Shown: in pieces, positions 1 through 5,330 of the stretch
Layout of the letters: every line of letters begins with the position of its first letter
Position numbering within the stretch: the stretch's first letter is position 1
Source of the DNA: Euryarchaeota archaeon UBA486
GTDB taxonomy: Archaea > Thermoplasmatota > Poseidoniia > Poseidoniales > Poseidoniaceae
Assembly: GCA_002497765.1 (NCBI GenBank)
Contig: DAET01000074.1
Span: forward strand, 20,572 to 28,687
Reading direction: 5' to 3'
Length of the DNA: 8,116 nt
Notes under the pieces: model-generated
Seen by the model: only the letters and a program-made list of their open reading frames with translations
What the model was told of the DNA's origin: nothing
Databases searched by the model: none
Made by a program: the position numbers and the translations under genes

Positions 1-108
1 TCAGGCCCTCCCTCGGGTCCTCCAAGTGGCCCCCCATCTGGTCCGCCCTCTGGGCCACCAAGCGGCCCTCCCTCAGGCCCACCCAGTGGTCCTCCGTCAG
101 GCCCTCCA
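1..108 (+). repeat. Nine in-frame SGPP tetrapeptide repeats
   Basis: Twelve-base units encode Ser-Gly-Pro-Pro nine times without interruption, and the array may continue upstream of the window. Third positions and Ser codons (TCA, TCG, AGT, TCT, AGC) vary from copy to copy while the peptide does not change, so the array is kept at protein level and is not a fresh slippage product. The peptide is low-complexity and likely extended, as a linker or surface segment. Confidence 0.9.
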
Positions 109-1164
109 GCCGATGATTCCGCAGACGAACCTCCTCAGGACGGGGGAGATGCTGAAGCAACCGTTGAGGAGGCTGCGGAACCCGAGGCTGAACCAGGCCC
201 TTCGGAAGAACCCGCCGAAGTCGACCCACTTCTGGCTGCCGCTGAGGAGGTGGCAGCGCCCGAACCCGCTGAAGAGACGGCCCCCGAAGAGCCGGCCGAT
301 GACCCGGCGCCCGCTGAGGGCGATACCGTTGCCGAACCCACAGATGAACCTTCATCGGACGACAGCGAGGATGCCGCTGACGACGCAACATCTGCTCCAG
401 CAGAGGTTGACCAGACGACGCTCGACCTGCTTGCAGAAAAGGAAGCCGAACTCGAACGTCTTCACATGGAAAACGCTCGCTTGCGCCAATCCGTCGTTGG
501 GGCGACAGAAGTCATTGAGGAACTTGAGGAGCCACCGATGCCACCGCTGGTTGAGGACAACATCGTGATTGCACCCTACGTTGTCTCAGACTTCGTCCGG
601 CTTGGCAAACAGCTCGACAGGGACCATTTGGTGAGGGCCACGATGGGTTCCTTGGCCATGATTCACCCAGAGCGACATGACGTGATGATCGCCACCAAGC
701 ACATGGTCACCCTCCCACGTATGAACGAGCGCAGCCTCTGCGTCGCACCACTGGGCTCCACCTCGCCGAGGGGTGCGCCAACCGACTGGCATGTGCTGGA
801 AGTGGTCTTGGCCTCAGTGGCGATGGTGACCGGTGGCCCGGCTGCTGTCATTCACATGCATGGCGCCCACACCACGGCGGCCAGTTGCGAGCAAGACCTC
901 GTCCTTCTCACCCCCATCGACGAACTTGGCAAGCAACACATCGGGAAGATCATCATCGTGGATCCCGACCCCGACCACCCCGAAGATTACCTTCGACAGG
1001 TGGCCGAAGCCCTGAATCAAGGTGGCATGCGATGCGTGGTCGTTCGTGGTAATGGTGCCTACGCCGTCGGCGCTGATTTCGACCAGGCTTGGGCGAACGC
1101 CGCCATGCTTGAACACAGCATGCAGATTCACTTGCTGGCGCGCCAAGCCAACCTCAAAATCTGA
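1..1164 (+). CDS. Class II aldolase/adducin-like protein with long disordered SGPP/acidic N-terminus (5' partial)
   Basis: The reading frame is open from the first base, so the true start is upstream; 387 residues are visible. Order: nine SGPP repeats (residues 1-36), an acidic Pro/Ala/Glu tract (about 37-135) expected to be disordered, a heptad-like charged helix (about 140-177), then a globular domain (about 187-387). The last domain follows the class II aldolase/adducin (FucA-type) pattern: a hydrophobic strand leading to HMH (His285, His287), a following VDPDPDHPEDYL segment, a VVVRGNGAYAVG strand-turn and a C-terminal helix with a Glu-His pair. In active aldolases three His bind zinc. 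Here the third, normally in an R-N-H-G motif, is Asn351, and the usual catalytic Glu of the P-(S/T)-S-E segment appears as Asp. Zinc-dependent aldolase activity is therefore doubtful; a structural or binding role, as in adducin, fits better. The fold assignment is by pattern only. It is separated from the next gene by its own promoter. Confidence 0.72.
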   Translation, partial: SGPPSGPPSGPPSGPPSGPPSGPPSGPPSGPPSGPPADDSADEPPQDGGDAEATVEEAAEPEAEPGPSEEPAEVDPLLAAAEEVAAPEPAEETAPEEPADDPAPAEGDTVAEPTDEPSSDDSEDAADDATSAPAEVDQTTLDLLAEKEAELERLHMENARLRQSVVGATEVIEELEEPPMPPLVEDNIVIAPYVVSDFVRLGKQLDRDHLVRATMGSLAMIHPERHDVMIATKHMVTLPRMNERSLCVAPLGSTSPRGAPTDWHVLEVVLASVAMVTGGPAAVIHMHGAHTTAASCEQDLVLLTPIDELGKQHIGKIIIVDPDPDHPEDYLRQVAEALNQGGMRCVVVRGNGAYAVGADFDQAWANAAMLEHSMQIHLLARQANLKI

Positions 1165-1173
1165 TTTCTTTAT

Positions 1174-1200
1174 ACCACCTCACCCGCCTTTACCGGTGGT
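1174..1200 (+). terminator. Possible hairpin after the aldolase-like gene
   Basis: ACCACC (1174-1179) and GGTGGT (1195-1200) can form a six-pair stem with a 15-base loop, ten bases after the stop codon. There is no T-run after it, and archaeal terminators depend mainly on T-runs, so this is a weak call. The only T-rich stretch is TTTCTTTATA just before the stem. A second small stem, CAACC/GGTTG, lies at 1231-1245. Confidence 0.2.
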
Positions 1201-1270
1201 CGTGAGATGATGCCCGGTACGATGCGTGACCAACCCCGATGGTTGTCGGAGCCTCTTCGCTTCGCGCCTT

Positions 1271-1278
1271 CATATACT
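1271..1278 (+). promoter_or_regulatory. Archaeal TATA-like box for the ubiquitin-like operon
   Basis: CATATACT is the most TATA-like sequence close to the start codon at 1312. An archaeal start site about 25 bases downstream would give a 5' leader of roughly 10-15 bases, which would still include the Shine-Dalgarno site. A second AT-rich candidate (TTTATACC, near 1169-1176) would give a leader of more than 100 bases. No clear BRE purine block is visible, so the assignment is by position and composition. Confidence 0.45.
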
Positions 1279-1298
1279 GTTGGCAAATCACACGTCCA

Positions 1299-1305
1299 GA
1301 GGTGA
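1299..1305 (+). promoter_or_regulatory. Shine-Dalgarno site of the ubiquitin-like gene
   Basis: GAGGTGA matches the anti-Shine-Dalgarno core and ends six bases before the ATG at 1312. It fixes the start codon of the tandem ubiquitin-like protein. It is one of the stronger ribosome sites in the window, which suggests efficient translation. Confidence 0.7.
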
Positions 1306-1311
1306 ACTACC

Positions 1312-1956
1312 ATGCAAAACGAAAAATTGTTTGAAGTTGAGATTGCAGATGCATCGGGCCACTCCACGGTCCAGATGTCCCAAAACGAAATCGCCGAGAA
1401 GGCCAACCAAACCCAGGGTTCCTGGGTGTTCGTGAACGACCAGCTCGTCAGCGCCGCTGACATCGCGGACATGAACTTGGAAGCCGGCAGCCGCATCCGC
1501 TTGATGCCCGGCCTTGTAGGTGGCCAAGACGCACCGACCTTCGTGGTCGAAATCGCTGACAGCACCGGCCACACCGAAGCCGTGATGACTCAAGCCGAAC
1601 TTGCCGAAAAGGCCAGCCAAACCCAAGGCTCCTGGGTGTTCGTGAACGACCAACTTGTCAGCACGGCTGATGTTGCTGACATGAACCTGGACGCCGGCAG
1701 CCGCATCCGCTTCATGCCCGGTCTGGTGGGTGGCAGCGACGCTCCACTGTTCGAGGTTGAGATTGCTGATGCGACCGGCCACACCACGGTTCAGATGTCG
1801 CAGGCTGAGGTGGCCGACAAGGCCAACCAAACCCAAGGCTCCTGGGTGTTCGTGAACGACCAGCTCGTCAGCGCCGCTGACATCGCTGACATGAACTTGG
1901 ACGCCGGCAGCCGCATCCGTTTGATGCCAGGACTCGTGGGTGGACGTGCCTGCTGA
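1312..1956 (+). CDS. Tandem three-copy ubiquitin-like protein (archaeal polyubiquitin-like precursor)
   Basis: The product is 214 residues built from three near-identical units with a period of exactly 70 residues. Each unit reads as a beta-grasp domain: two strands (FEVEIAD, then a TVQMS-type strand), a helix (EIAEKANQ type), a strand WVFVNDQLV, a turn helix ADIADMNL, a last strand SRIRLM, and the end GLVGG. From the Ser before WVF to GG, each unit aligns without gaps to human ubiquitin residues 42-76. About ten of 35 positions match, including Phe45, Gln49-Leu50, Asp58, Asn60, Ser65, Leu67, Leu73 and Gly75-76, by recalled sequence. Gly-Gly falls at 70-71, 140-141 and 210-211, and the tail after the last is Arg-Ala-Cys. 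After loss of Met1, cutting after each GG would give three equal 70-residue modifiers. Each unit keeps one Lys (30, 100, 170). The gene has its own promoter-like box and Shine-Dalgarno site and starts a likely operon. Alternatives are a MoaD/ThiS-type sulfur carrier or an unprocessed multi-beta-grasp scaffold. Fold: confident. Conjugation: inferred. Confidence 0.85.
   Translation: MQNEKLFEVEIADASGHSTVQMSQNEIAEKANQTQGSWVFVNDQLVSAADIADMNLEAGSRIRLMPGLVGGQDAPTFVVEIADSTGHTEAVMTQAELAEKASQTQGSWVFVNDQLVSTADVADMNLDAGSRIRFMPGLVGGSDAPLFEVEIADATGHTTVQMSQAEVADKANQTQGSWVFVNDQLVSAADIADMNLDAGSRIRLMPGLVGGRAC
1330..1956 (+). repeat. Three 210-bp in-frame direct repeats in the ubiquitin-like gene
   Basis: Units begin at 1330, 1540 and 1750; the third is slightly shorter because the gene stops. 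Units 1 and 3 share a 47-base exact run (1420-1466 and 1840-1886). A 20-base block beginning CCTGGGTG is the same in all three (1421, 1631, 1841). By hand count over the 65 residues from Phe to GG, units 1 and 3 share 59, units 2 and 3 share 53, and units 1 and 2 share 50. The outer copies are thus closer to each other than to the middle one. Confidence 0.95.
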
Positions 1957-1961
1957 ACCCC

Positions 1962-2165
1962 ATGTTCGGCCCGTGGACGCCCGAGGAAGAGGATCTTCTT
2001 GTTGAGCACCTCGAACTCGGCTGCAGTTTGGCGTTGATCGCCGATGCGCTCCAACGGTCCGTTCAAGCGGTGGGCATGAAAATGGTCCAACTCTACCAGC
2101 GCGGTGAATTGGTGGTCATGTCCGGTCCGACGTACGAGGCTGGGCAGAAACGCATCGGGCAATGA
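1962..2165 (+). CDS. Small Myb/SANT-like helix-turn-helix protein
   Basis: The 67-residue product begins PWTPEEEDLLVEHLELG and continues SLALIADALQRSVQAV. This is the layout of a Myb/SANT-type trihelical DNA-binding unit: a Trp near the N-terminus, an acidic first helix (residues 5-18), a second helix with an Ile-Ala pair (22-30) and a recognition helix opening RSVQAV (32-44). The same pattern is common in small regulators and in terminase or GcrA-like proteins, so the exact family is not settled. It starts five bases after the stop of the ubiquitin-like gene and has no promoter of its own, so the two are almost surely co-transcribed. There is no strong Shine-Dalgarno site, which suggests translation by coupling. 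The last 20 residues carry no recognisable motif. It could regulate its own operon or act with the transcription machinery encoded downstream; both are inference. Confidence 0.65.
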   Translation: MFGPWTPEEEDLLVEHLELGCSLALIADALQRSVQAVGMKMVQLYQRGELVVMSGPTYEAGQKRIGQ

Positions 2166-2211
2166 AAGGTTCAAAACAGGATGCGAGGTCGCGACGGCTG
2201 GAGAGAGACAC

Positions 2212-2361
2212 ATGGTTGAACTCGTCGACTACAAGTGCGCCAACTGCGGAAACCTGGAATCGTTCCACCGAGAGCGAAACGGTATCAGTTGCAAGGCCTG
2301 CGGTTCTCGTATCTTCATGAAACTCCGCCGCCACGGCACCAAGCGCCTGAACGCCGAGTGA
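2212..2361 (+). CDS. rpoP: DNA-directed RNA polymerase subunit Rpo12/RpoP (zinc ribbon)
   Basis: This 49-residue protein has one zinc ribbon: CANC (Cys9, Cys12) and CKAC (Cys27, Cys30), followed by GSRIFMKLRR and a basic end KRLNAE. The pattern of Y-x-C-x2-C-G, then C-x2-C-G-S-R-I and a K-x-R motif near the C-terminus is typical of archaeal Rpo12, the counterpart of eukaryotic Rpb12. Length is normal for the family. Rpo12 is a small structural subunit that helps hold the RNA polymerase core assembly together. The ATG at 2212 is chosen because the family begins just before the Tyr-x-Cys and because GGAGAG lies at about 2200-2205. Two TGA codons stand in tandem at the end (2359-2364). It sits 46 bases after the HTH gene with no TATA-like box between them, so it probably belongs to the same transcript. 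It supports an archaeal origin. Confidence 0.85.
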   Translation: MVELVDYKCANCGNLESFHRERNGISCKACGSRIFMKLRRHGTKRLNAE

Positions 2362-2409
2362 TGACCTTCACTCGCAGAGTTCAAAGACCATGGTCCGACC
2401 TCACAATGC

Positions 2410-3567
2410 ATGAGCGTTTGGCTTGAGCAATACAAGCCGGTTCTGTTCGATGATCTTCTCACCTCAAAACAAGTCATCGACGCTCTCAAGCATCTCTCGC
2501 TGCAGGCCAACCCGCCCCACCTTCTTCTGTCCGGTCCAACCGGCTGCGGAAAGACTGCCGCGCTTCAACTGGTCTGTCGGCAAGTACTCGGCCCGTCGTG
2601 GCGAGCCACCACCCACGTGCTTCAAGCTCGTGACTTGGACAAAACGTCTGGAGCGATGGCCAAATTCGAAGCCTTTCTGCGCCCCGAGGGAGCCGGTTCC
2701 GAGGACACCCTCGCAGGACGAACGAGCTTGGATGCCTTCGACCACAACATCAGCGCAAGCTCAGATGCATCTCCGCCTCCTGCCGGCGAAGAGTCAGCAC
2801 CGCCTGAAGCCGGGACCCTTGCCGCCGTCTCCCGCATCATCATCATCGAAGATGCTGACTATCTCGGTCACGCTCGACAATCTTACTTGCGCCGCATGAT
2901 GGAGGAGAGCAGCCGAAGCGCCCGTTTCCTCTTCACCACCCACACACCATCACGGATCATTGAAGCCCTTCGCAGTCGAACACAACACGTTCGGATGCCT
3001 TCGCTCACTCGCTTGATGATTGAACAGCGTTTGGAAGCCATCGCCACTCAGGAACAACTGGTGCCTGCGTCCGGCGTCTTGGGCGACATCGCCCACGTGG
3101 CGAGCGGCAACCTCAGAAAATCGATTTTTACCCTTCAATTGTTGGCACAGAGGAACCTGCTAGGCGAACGAAAAAACATCCAATTGTTGATGGCGAACAG
3201 CAGCCGACGCGAGGTGCAATTGGTCATGGAAGAAGCCCTCCGGGGGCGCGTTCACGATTGGAAATGGGAACGTCAGGGCGAGAAAAACACCCGGGTTTTG
3301 AAGGGCGCCATGGGGGCATTGGACCAGATGATGGCCTCCCATGATTTGGACGGGCGAGGCGTGGTGGATCGCCTCCACCATTTCCTCGTCGCAGGCCGGA
3401 CCCACTATCCGGATGATCTGCTTGCGGCCCTGTTGGACGCAATCTCTGCTTGCGACATGCGCCTCCAGCGCTCGGCACAACAACGTATTCAGCTCGAAGA
3501 ACTCCTTCACAGCATATCAGAAATTGGCGACCAGTATTTGCGGTCACCCACAGCGCAACCGTCTTGA
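2410..3567 (+). CDS. Divergent replication factor C (clamp loader) small-subunit-like AAA+ protein
   Basis: The 385-residue product begins WLEQYKPVLFDDLL, the N-terminal RFC box that fixes the ATG at 2410; no earlier in-frame start follows the tandem stops at 2359-2364. Walker A is GPTGCGKT (42-49). The Walker B position reads IIIIEDAD (143-150) where RFC small subunits have DEAD. The sensor-1 region is FTTHTPSRII (175-184), with His where Asn is usual. SRT (189-191) stands for the SRC arginine-finger motif, and GNLRKS (233-238) is the sensor-2 region. The collar domain follows to the C-terminus. Between the Walker motifs lies an extended Pro/Ser/Glu-rich insert (about 92-138) in place of the usual LNASDERG segment. 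RFC loads the PCNA sliding clamp at primer ends. With Walker A and arginine finger kept but Walker B and sensor 1 changed, this may be a non-hydrolysing or slow subunit, comparable to the accessory subunits of other clamp loaders. That role is inferred. Confidence 0.78.
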   Translation: MSVWLEQYKPVLFDDLLTSKQVIDALKHLSLQANPPHLLLSGPTGCGKTAALQLVCRQVLGPSWRATTHVLQARDLDKTSGAMAKFEAFLRPEGAGSEDTLAGRTSLDAFDHNISASSDASPPPAGEESAPPEAGTLAAVSRIIIIEDADYLGHARQSYLRRMMEESSRSARFLFTTHTPSRIIEALRSRTQHVRMPSLTRLMIEQRLEAIATQEQLVPASGVLGDIAHVASGNLRKSIFTLQLLAQRNLLGERKNIQLLMANSSRREVQLVMEEALRGRVHDWKWERQGEKNTRVLKGAMGALDQMMASHDLDGRGVVDRLHHFLVAGRTHYPDDLLAALLDAISACDMRLQRSAQQRIQLEELLHSISEIGDQYLRSPTAQPS

Positions 3568-3590
3568 AAGGTCGCACATCAGCCGTTGTT

Positions 3591-3667
3591 GGGCGTGTAG
3601 CACAGCTGGATAATGCACCGGCCTCCTAAGCCGGAGATCGCGGGTTCGAATCCTGCCACGCCCGCCA
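3591..3667 (+). tRNA. tRNA-Arg (anticodon CCT), CCA encoded
   Basis: The acceptor stem GGGCGTG (3591-3597) pairs with CACGCCC (3657-3663), followed by discriminator G and a genome-encoded CCA (3665-3667). The D arm contains AGCTGGATAA, closed by a GCA/TGC stem. The anticodon stem CCGGC/GCCGG encloses CTCCTAA, giving anticodon CCT, which reads AGG (Arg). The T arm is GCGGG-TTCGAAT-CCTGC with one G-T pair. There is no intron and no long variable arm. It lies 23 bases after the clamp-loader gene with no obvious TATA-like box, so it may be cut from the upstream transcript or use a weak promoter. Confidence 0.95.
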
Positions 3668-3721
3668 TGAATTTGGACAAGAGCCAAAAATCAGGCCGCT
3701 TTACACAAGGTCGGGGTTGGC

Positions 3722-5230
3722 ATGGCGGACGATGTCGAGGCGGGAAGCAATCTCCCCGATCCGTACGGTCACGGCTTCGCCCGAACCGAAAATCCGCTTG
3801 AGCGTACCATGGAAAAATGGCAGCAACAAGAGGCCCTTCGAATGCGCTTTGGCGTGGTGGCTCGGCATCCAGCGACCTTGGTGGTACGGCAACTGTTCGG
3901 CGCCAGCGTCGCCATCATGGCGCTGTTGTCCATCACACTCCCTAGCCTGACGCCGCCCAACCCGGGGTACGTGATGCTGTTCTGGCTGATCCCGCTCCTC
4001 GTCACGACCGTGCCGCCCTTGCTTGCCGGCGAAGCGATGTGGCAGTCGATTCAAGCTCGAATTTCACTTCGGGAAATCGACGATGAGACCACCGGTGGAA
4101 AACTCTCGTTGCGCTCTCAACCGGGCATGGATCGAATTTTGGAAGGCCTGACCGATGTCCGCCGGCATAACATTCTGAACAGCCTGCTCGCTTTGACTTC
4201 GGTGTTTTTGCTCGGATTGGCGACGGTGATCAGCGAATCAACCCTCGTGTGGTACCTTTCCGTCCTCATCTCGATGACGTTTGGGTTTGCCCATACGTTC
4301 CATTCCTTCTTCACCAGCGACGCTGTTCGTCAACAAGGTGATCACATGCCATGTTTGGTGCATCACGCCCCGACCCACCATCCGACGCAGTTGGGCTCTA
4401 TTCTGGGTGAACTGATCGTGCTCCATTTGGACCCCGACCTCCATCTTGATTGGCGTACGTGGCTGAATGAATTCCGCGCAAGCATTCTGCCTGGATACGA
4501 CAAAGACCAATCCTGGGAACGTGTCCTCTACATCCTTCACCTCCACGCCAAGGGAGATTTGAGCGACAGCATCGCCATGGGCGAACTGAGCGAGTTCATT
4601 CGCCCTGATGCTATTCGGGACGTCTTACTTGACGAGGAGGCGAAGTTCAACTGGCGTTCGCTTCAACGTTTGTTGGCCCACGCACGTGTGTGGCAACCCA
4701 GCGCGTTCCGGTTGCTTGAACGGCTTCAATTGGATTTGCTTTCGGGCACCCCAAGCATGCTTCGTTCGCCTTGGCGCATGGACGTGGCCCTCGATCCTGA
4801 ATGCGAAGACGGCACGGGCCACCTCTTCATCGCCTTGAACAACCAGACGTTTGAGCACGCTGTGGCGAGAATCGAAGTGGTCTGCCCCGGCGGTGAACCT
4901 TTCGCTCGCGACCACCGGTTCGAACTCCAGGCATGCCCGCCACCAAGGAAAGCGGTGAGTTTGAATGCCGAGGGCGAGGACGACGCCCTCGACTGGGTGC
5001 CACGCTACCTTCAGCAAGGCATCGTGTTGTGGCTGGGCGTCGCGTGGCCAGAGCGCGATCAAGTGGATCGCTACGTGCAGGTCATCCTTCGCGATGAGGA
5101 AGGTGTCGTGATCGAATCCCGTGTTCTTCGAACCACTGTAAAGCGAGCCTCTGGCTTCCAAGTTCGAAGCAAAAACCGACGTTTGGAGCGGGCGCGTTCG
5201 TGGGCAAGTCGTCCACTTCCGAAAGTCTGA
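3722..5230 (+). CDS. Four-helix membrane protein of unknown function with large soluble C-terminal region
   Basis: I do not recognise this 502-residue protein. A short hydrophilic N-terminus (1-50) leads to two hydrophobic segments at about 53-76 and 84-103, a charged loop (104-150), and two more at about 151-171 and 173-197. The second pair is followed by an aromatic/His-rich stretch (HTFHSFF) and a His cluster, HHAPTHH, near residue 220. The remaining 280 residues are soluble. They contain Trp- and Leu-rich helices and, from about 350, a beta-rich part with acidic loops, which could be a small all-beta domain. The even number of helices would leave both ends on the same side, and the basic C-terminus (RSKNRRLERARSW) suggests that side is the cytoplasm. 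No catalytic motif, signal-peptide cleavage site or known transporter signature is visible. The ATG at 3722 is the first in-frame start; Met30 at 3809 is an alternative. It stands alone between a tRNA and an unrelated operon. Confidence 0.7.
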   Translation: MADDVEAGSNLPDPYGHGFARTENPLERTMEKWQQQEALRMRFGVVARHPATLVVRQLFGASVAIMALLSITLPSLTPPNPGYVMLFWLIPLLVTTVPPLLAGEAMWQSIQARISLREIDDETTGGKLSLRSQPGMDRILEGLTDVRRHNILNSLLALTSVFLLGLATVISESTLVWYLSVLISMTFGFAHTFHSFFTSDAVRQQGDHMPCLVHHAPTHHPTQLGSILGELIVLHLDPDLHLDWRTWLNEFRASILPGYDKDQSWERVLYILHLHAKGDLSDSIAMGELSEFIRPDAIRDVLLDEEAKFNWRSLQRLLAHARVWQPSAFRLLERLQLDLLSGTPSMLRSPWRMDVALDPECEDGTGHLFIALNNQTFEHAVARIEVVCPGGEPFARDHRFELQACPPPRKAVSLNAEGEDDALDWVPRYLQQGIVLWLGVAWPERDQVDRYVQVILRDEEGVVIESRVLRTTVKRASGFQVRSKNRRLERARSWASRPLPKV

Positions 5231-5316
5231 ATGGAACGCAGTCCACTGAATGTTGGCCCTGCTGCGCTGATGGTGGAAGCGCGCACCTTATGGCAGTCCT
5301 CCACTTCGGCGAGAAC

Positions 5317-5323
5317 GGGGGAG
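5317..5323 (+). promoter_or_regulatory. Shine-Dalgarno site of the flavoprotein gene
   Basis: GGGGGAG ends seven bases before the ATG at 5331 and favours that ATG over an in-frame TTG two codons upstream at 5325. The 100-base gap before the gene (5231-5330) has only a weak AT-rich candidate, CCTTATGG near 5286-5293, for a promoter. Confidence 0.6.
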
Positions 5324-5330
5324 TTTGAGA

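Noticed and set aside
26..568. Plus-strand frame of 180 codons at the start of the window
   Set aside because: It is a basic, Pro/Arg-rich shadow of the acidic frame, which is open from base 1 and continues into a folded domain.
1288..1836. Long antisense reading frame (182 codons) across the ubiquitin-like repeats
   Set aside because: It mirrors the repeated, GC-biased coding strand. It has no ribosome site or family match, and the sense strand has a clear protein fold and start site.
1330..1956. Tandem repeats as CRISPR or satellite DNA
   Set aside because: Units are 210 bp with no spacers and stay in frame. Differences between units are mostly conservative at protein level, so this is a repeated protein domain.
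1312..1956. Simple MoaD/ThiS sulfur-carrier assignment
   Set aside because: MoaD and ThiS are single domains that usually end in a P-x-x-G-G motif near their pathway genes. Here three fused units match the ubiquitin second half without gaps, and no cofactor genes are near. It cannot be fully excluded.
3699..3706. CTTTACAC as a TATA box for the membrane-protein gene
   Set aside because: It ends only about 15 bases before the ATG at 3722, too close for a usual archaeal start site unless translation begins further downstream.
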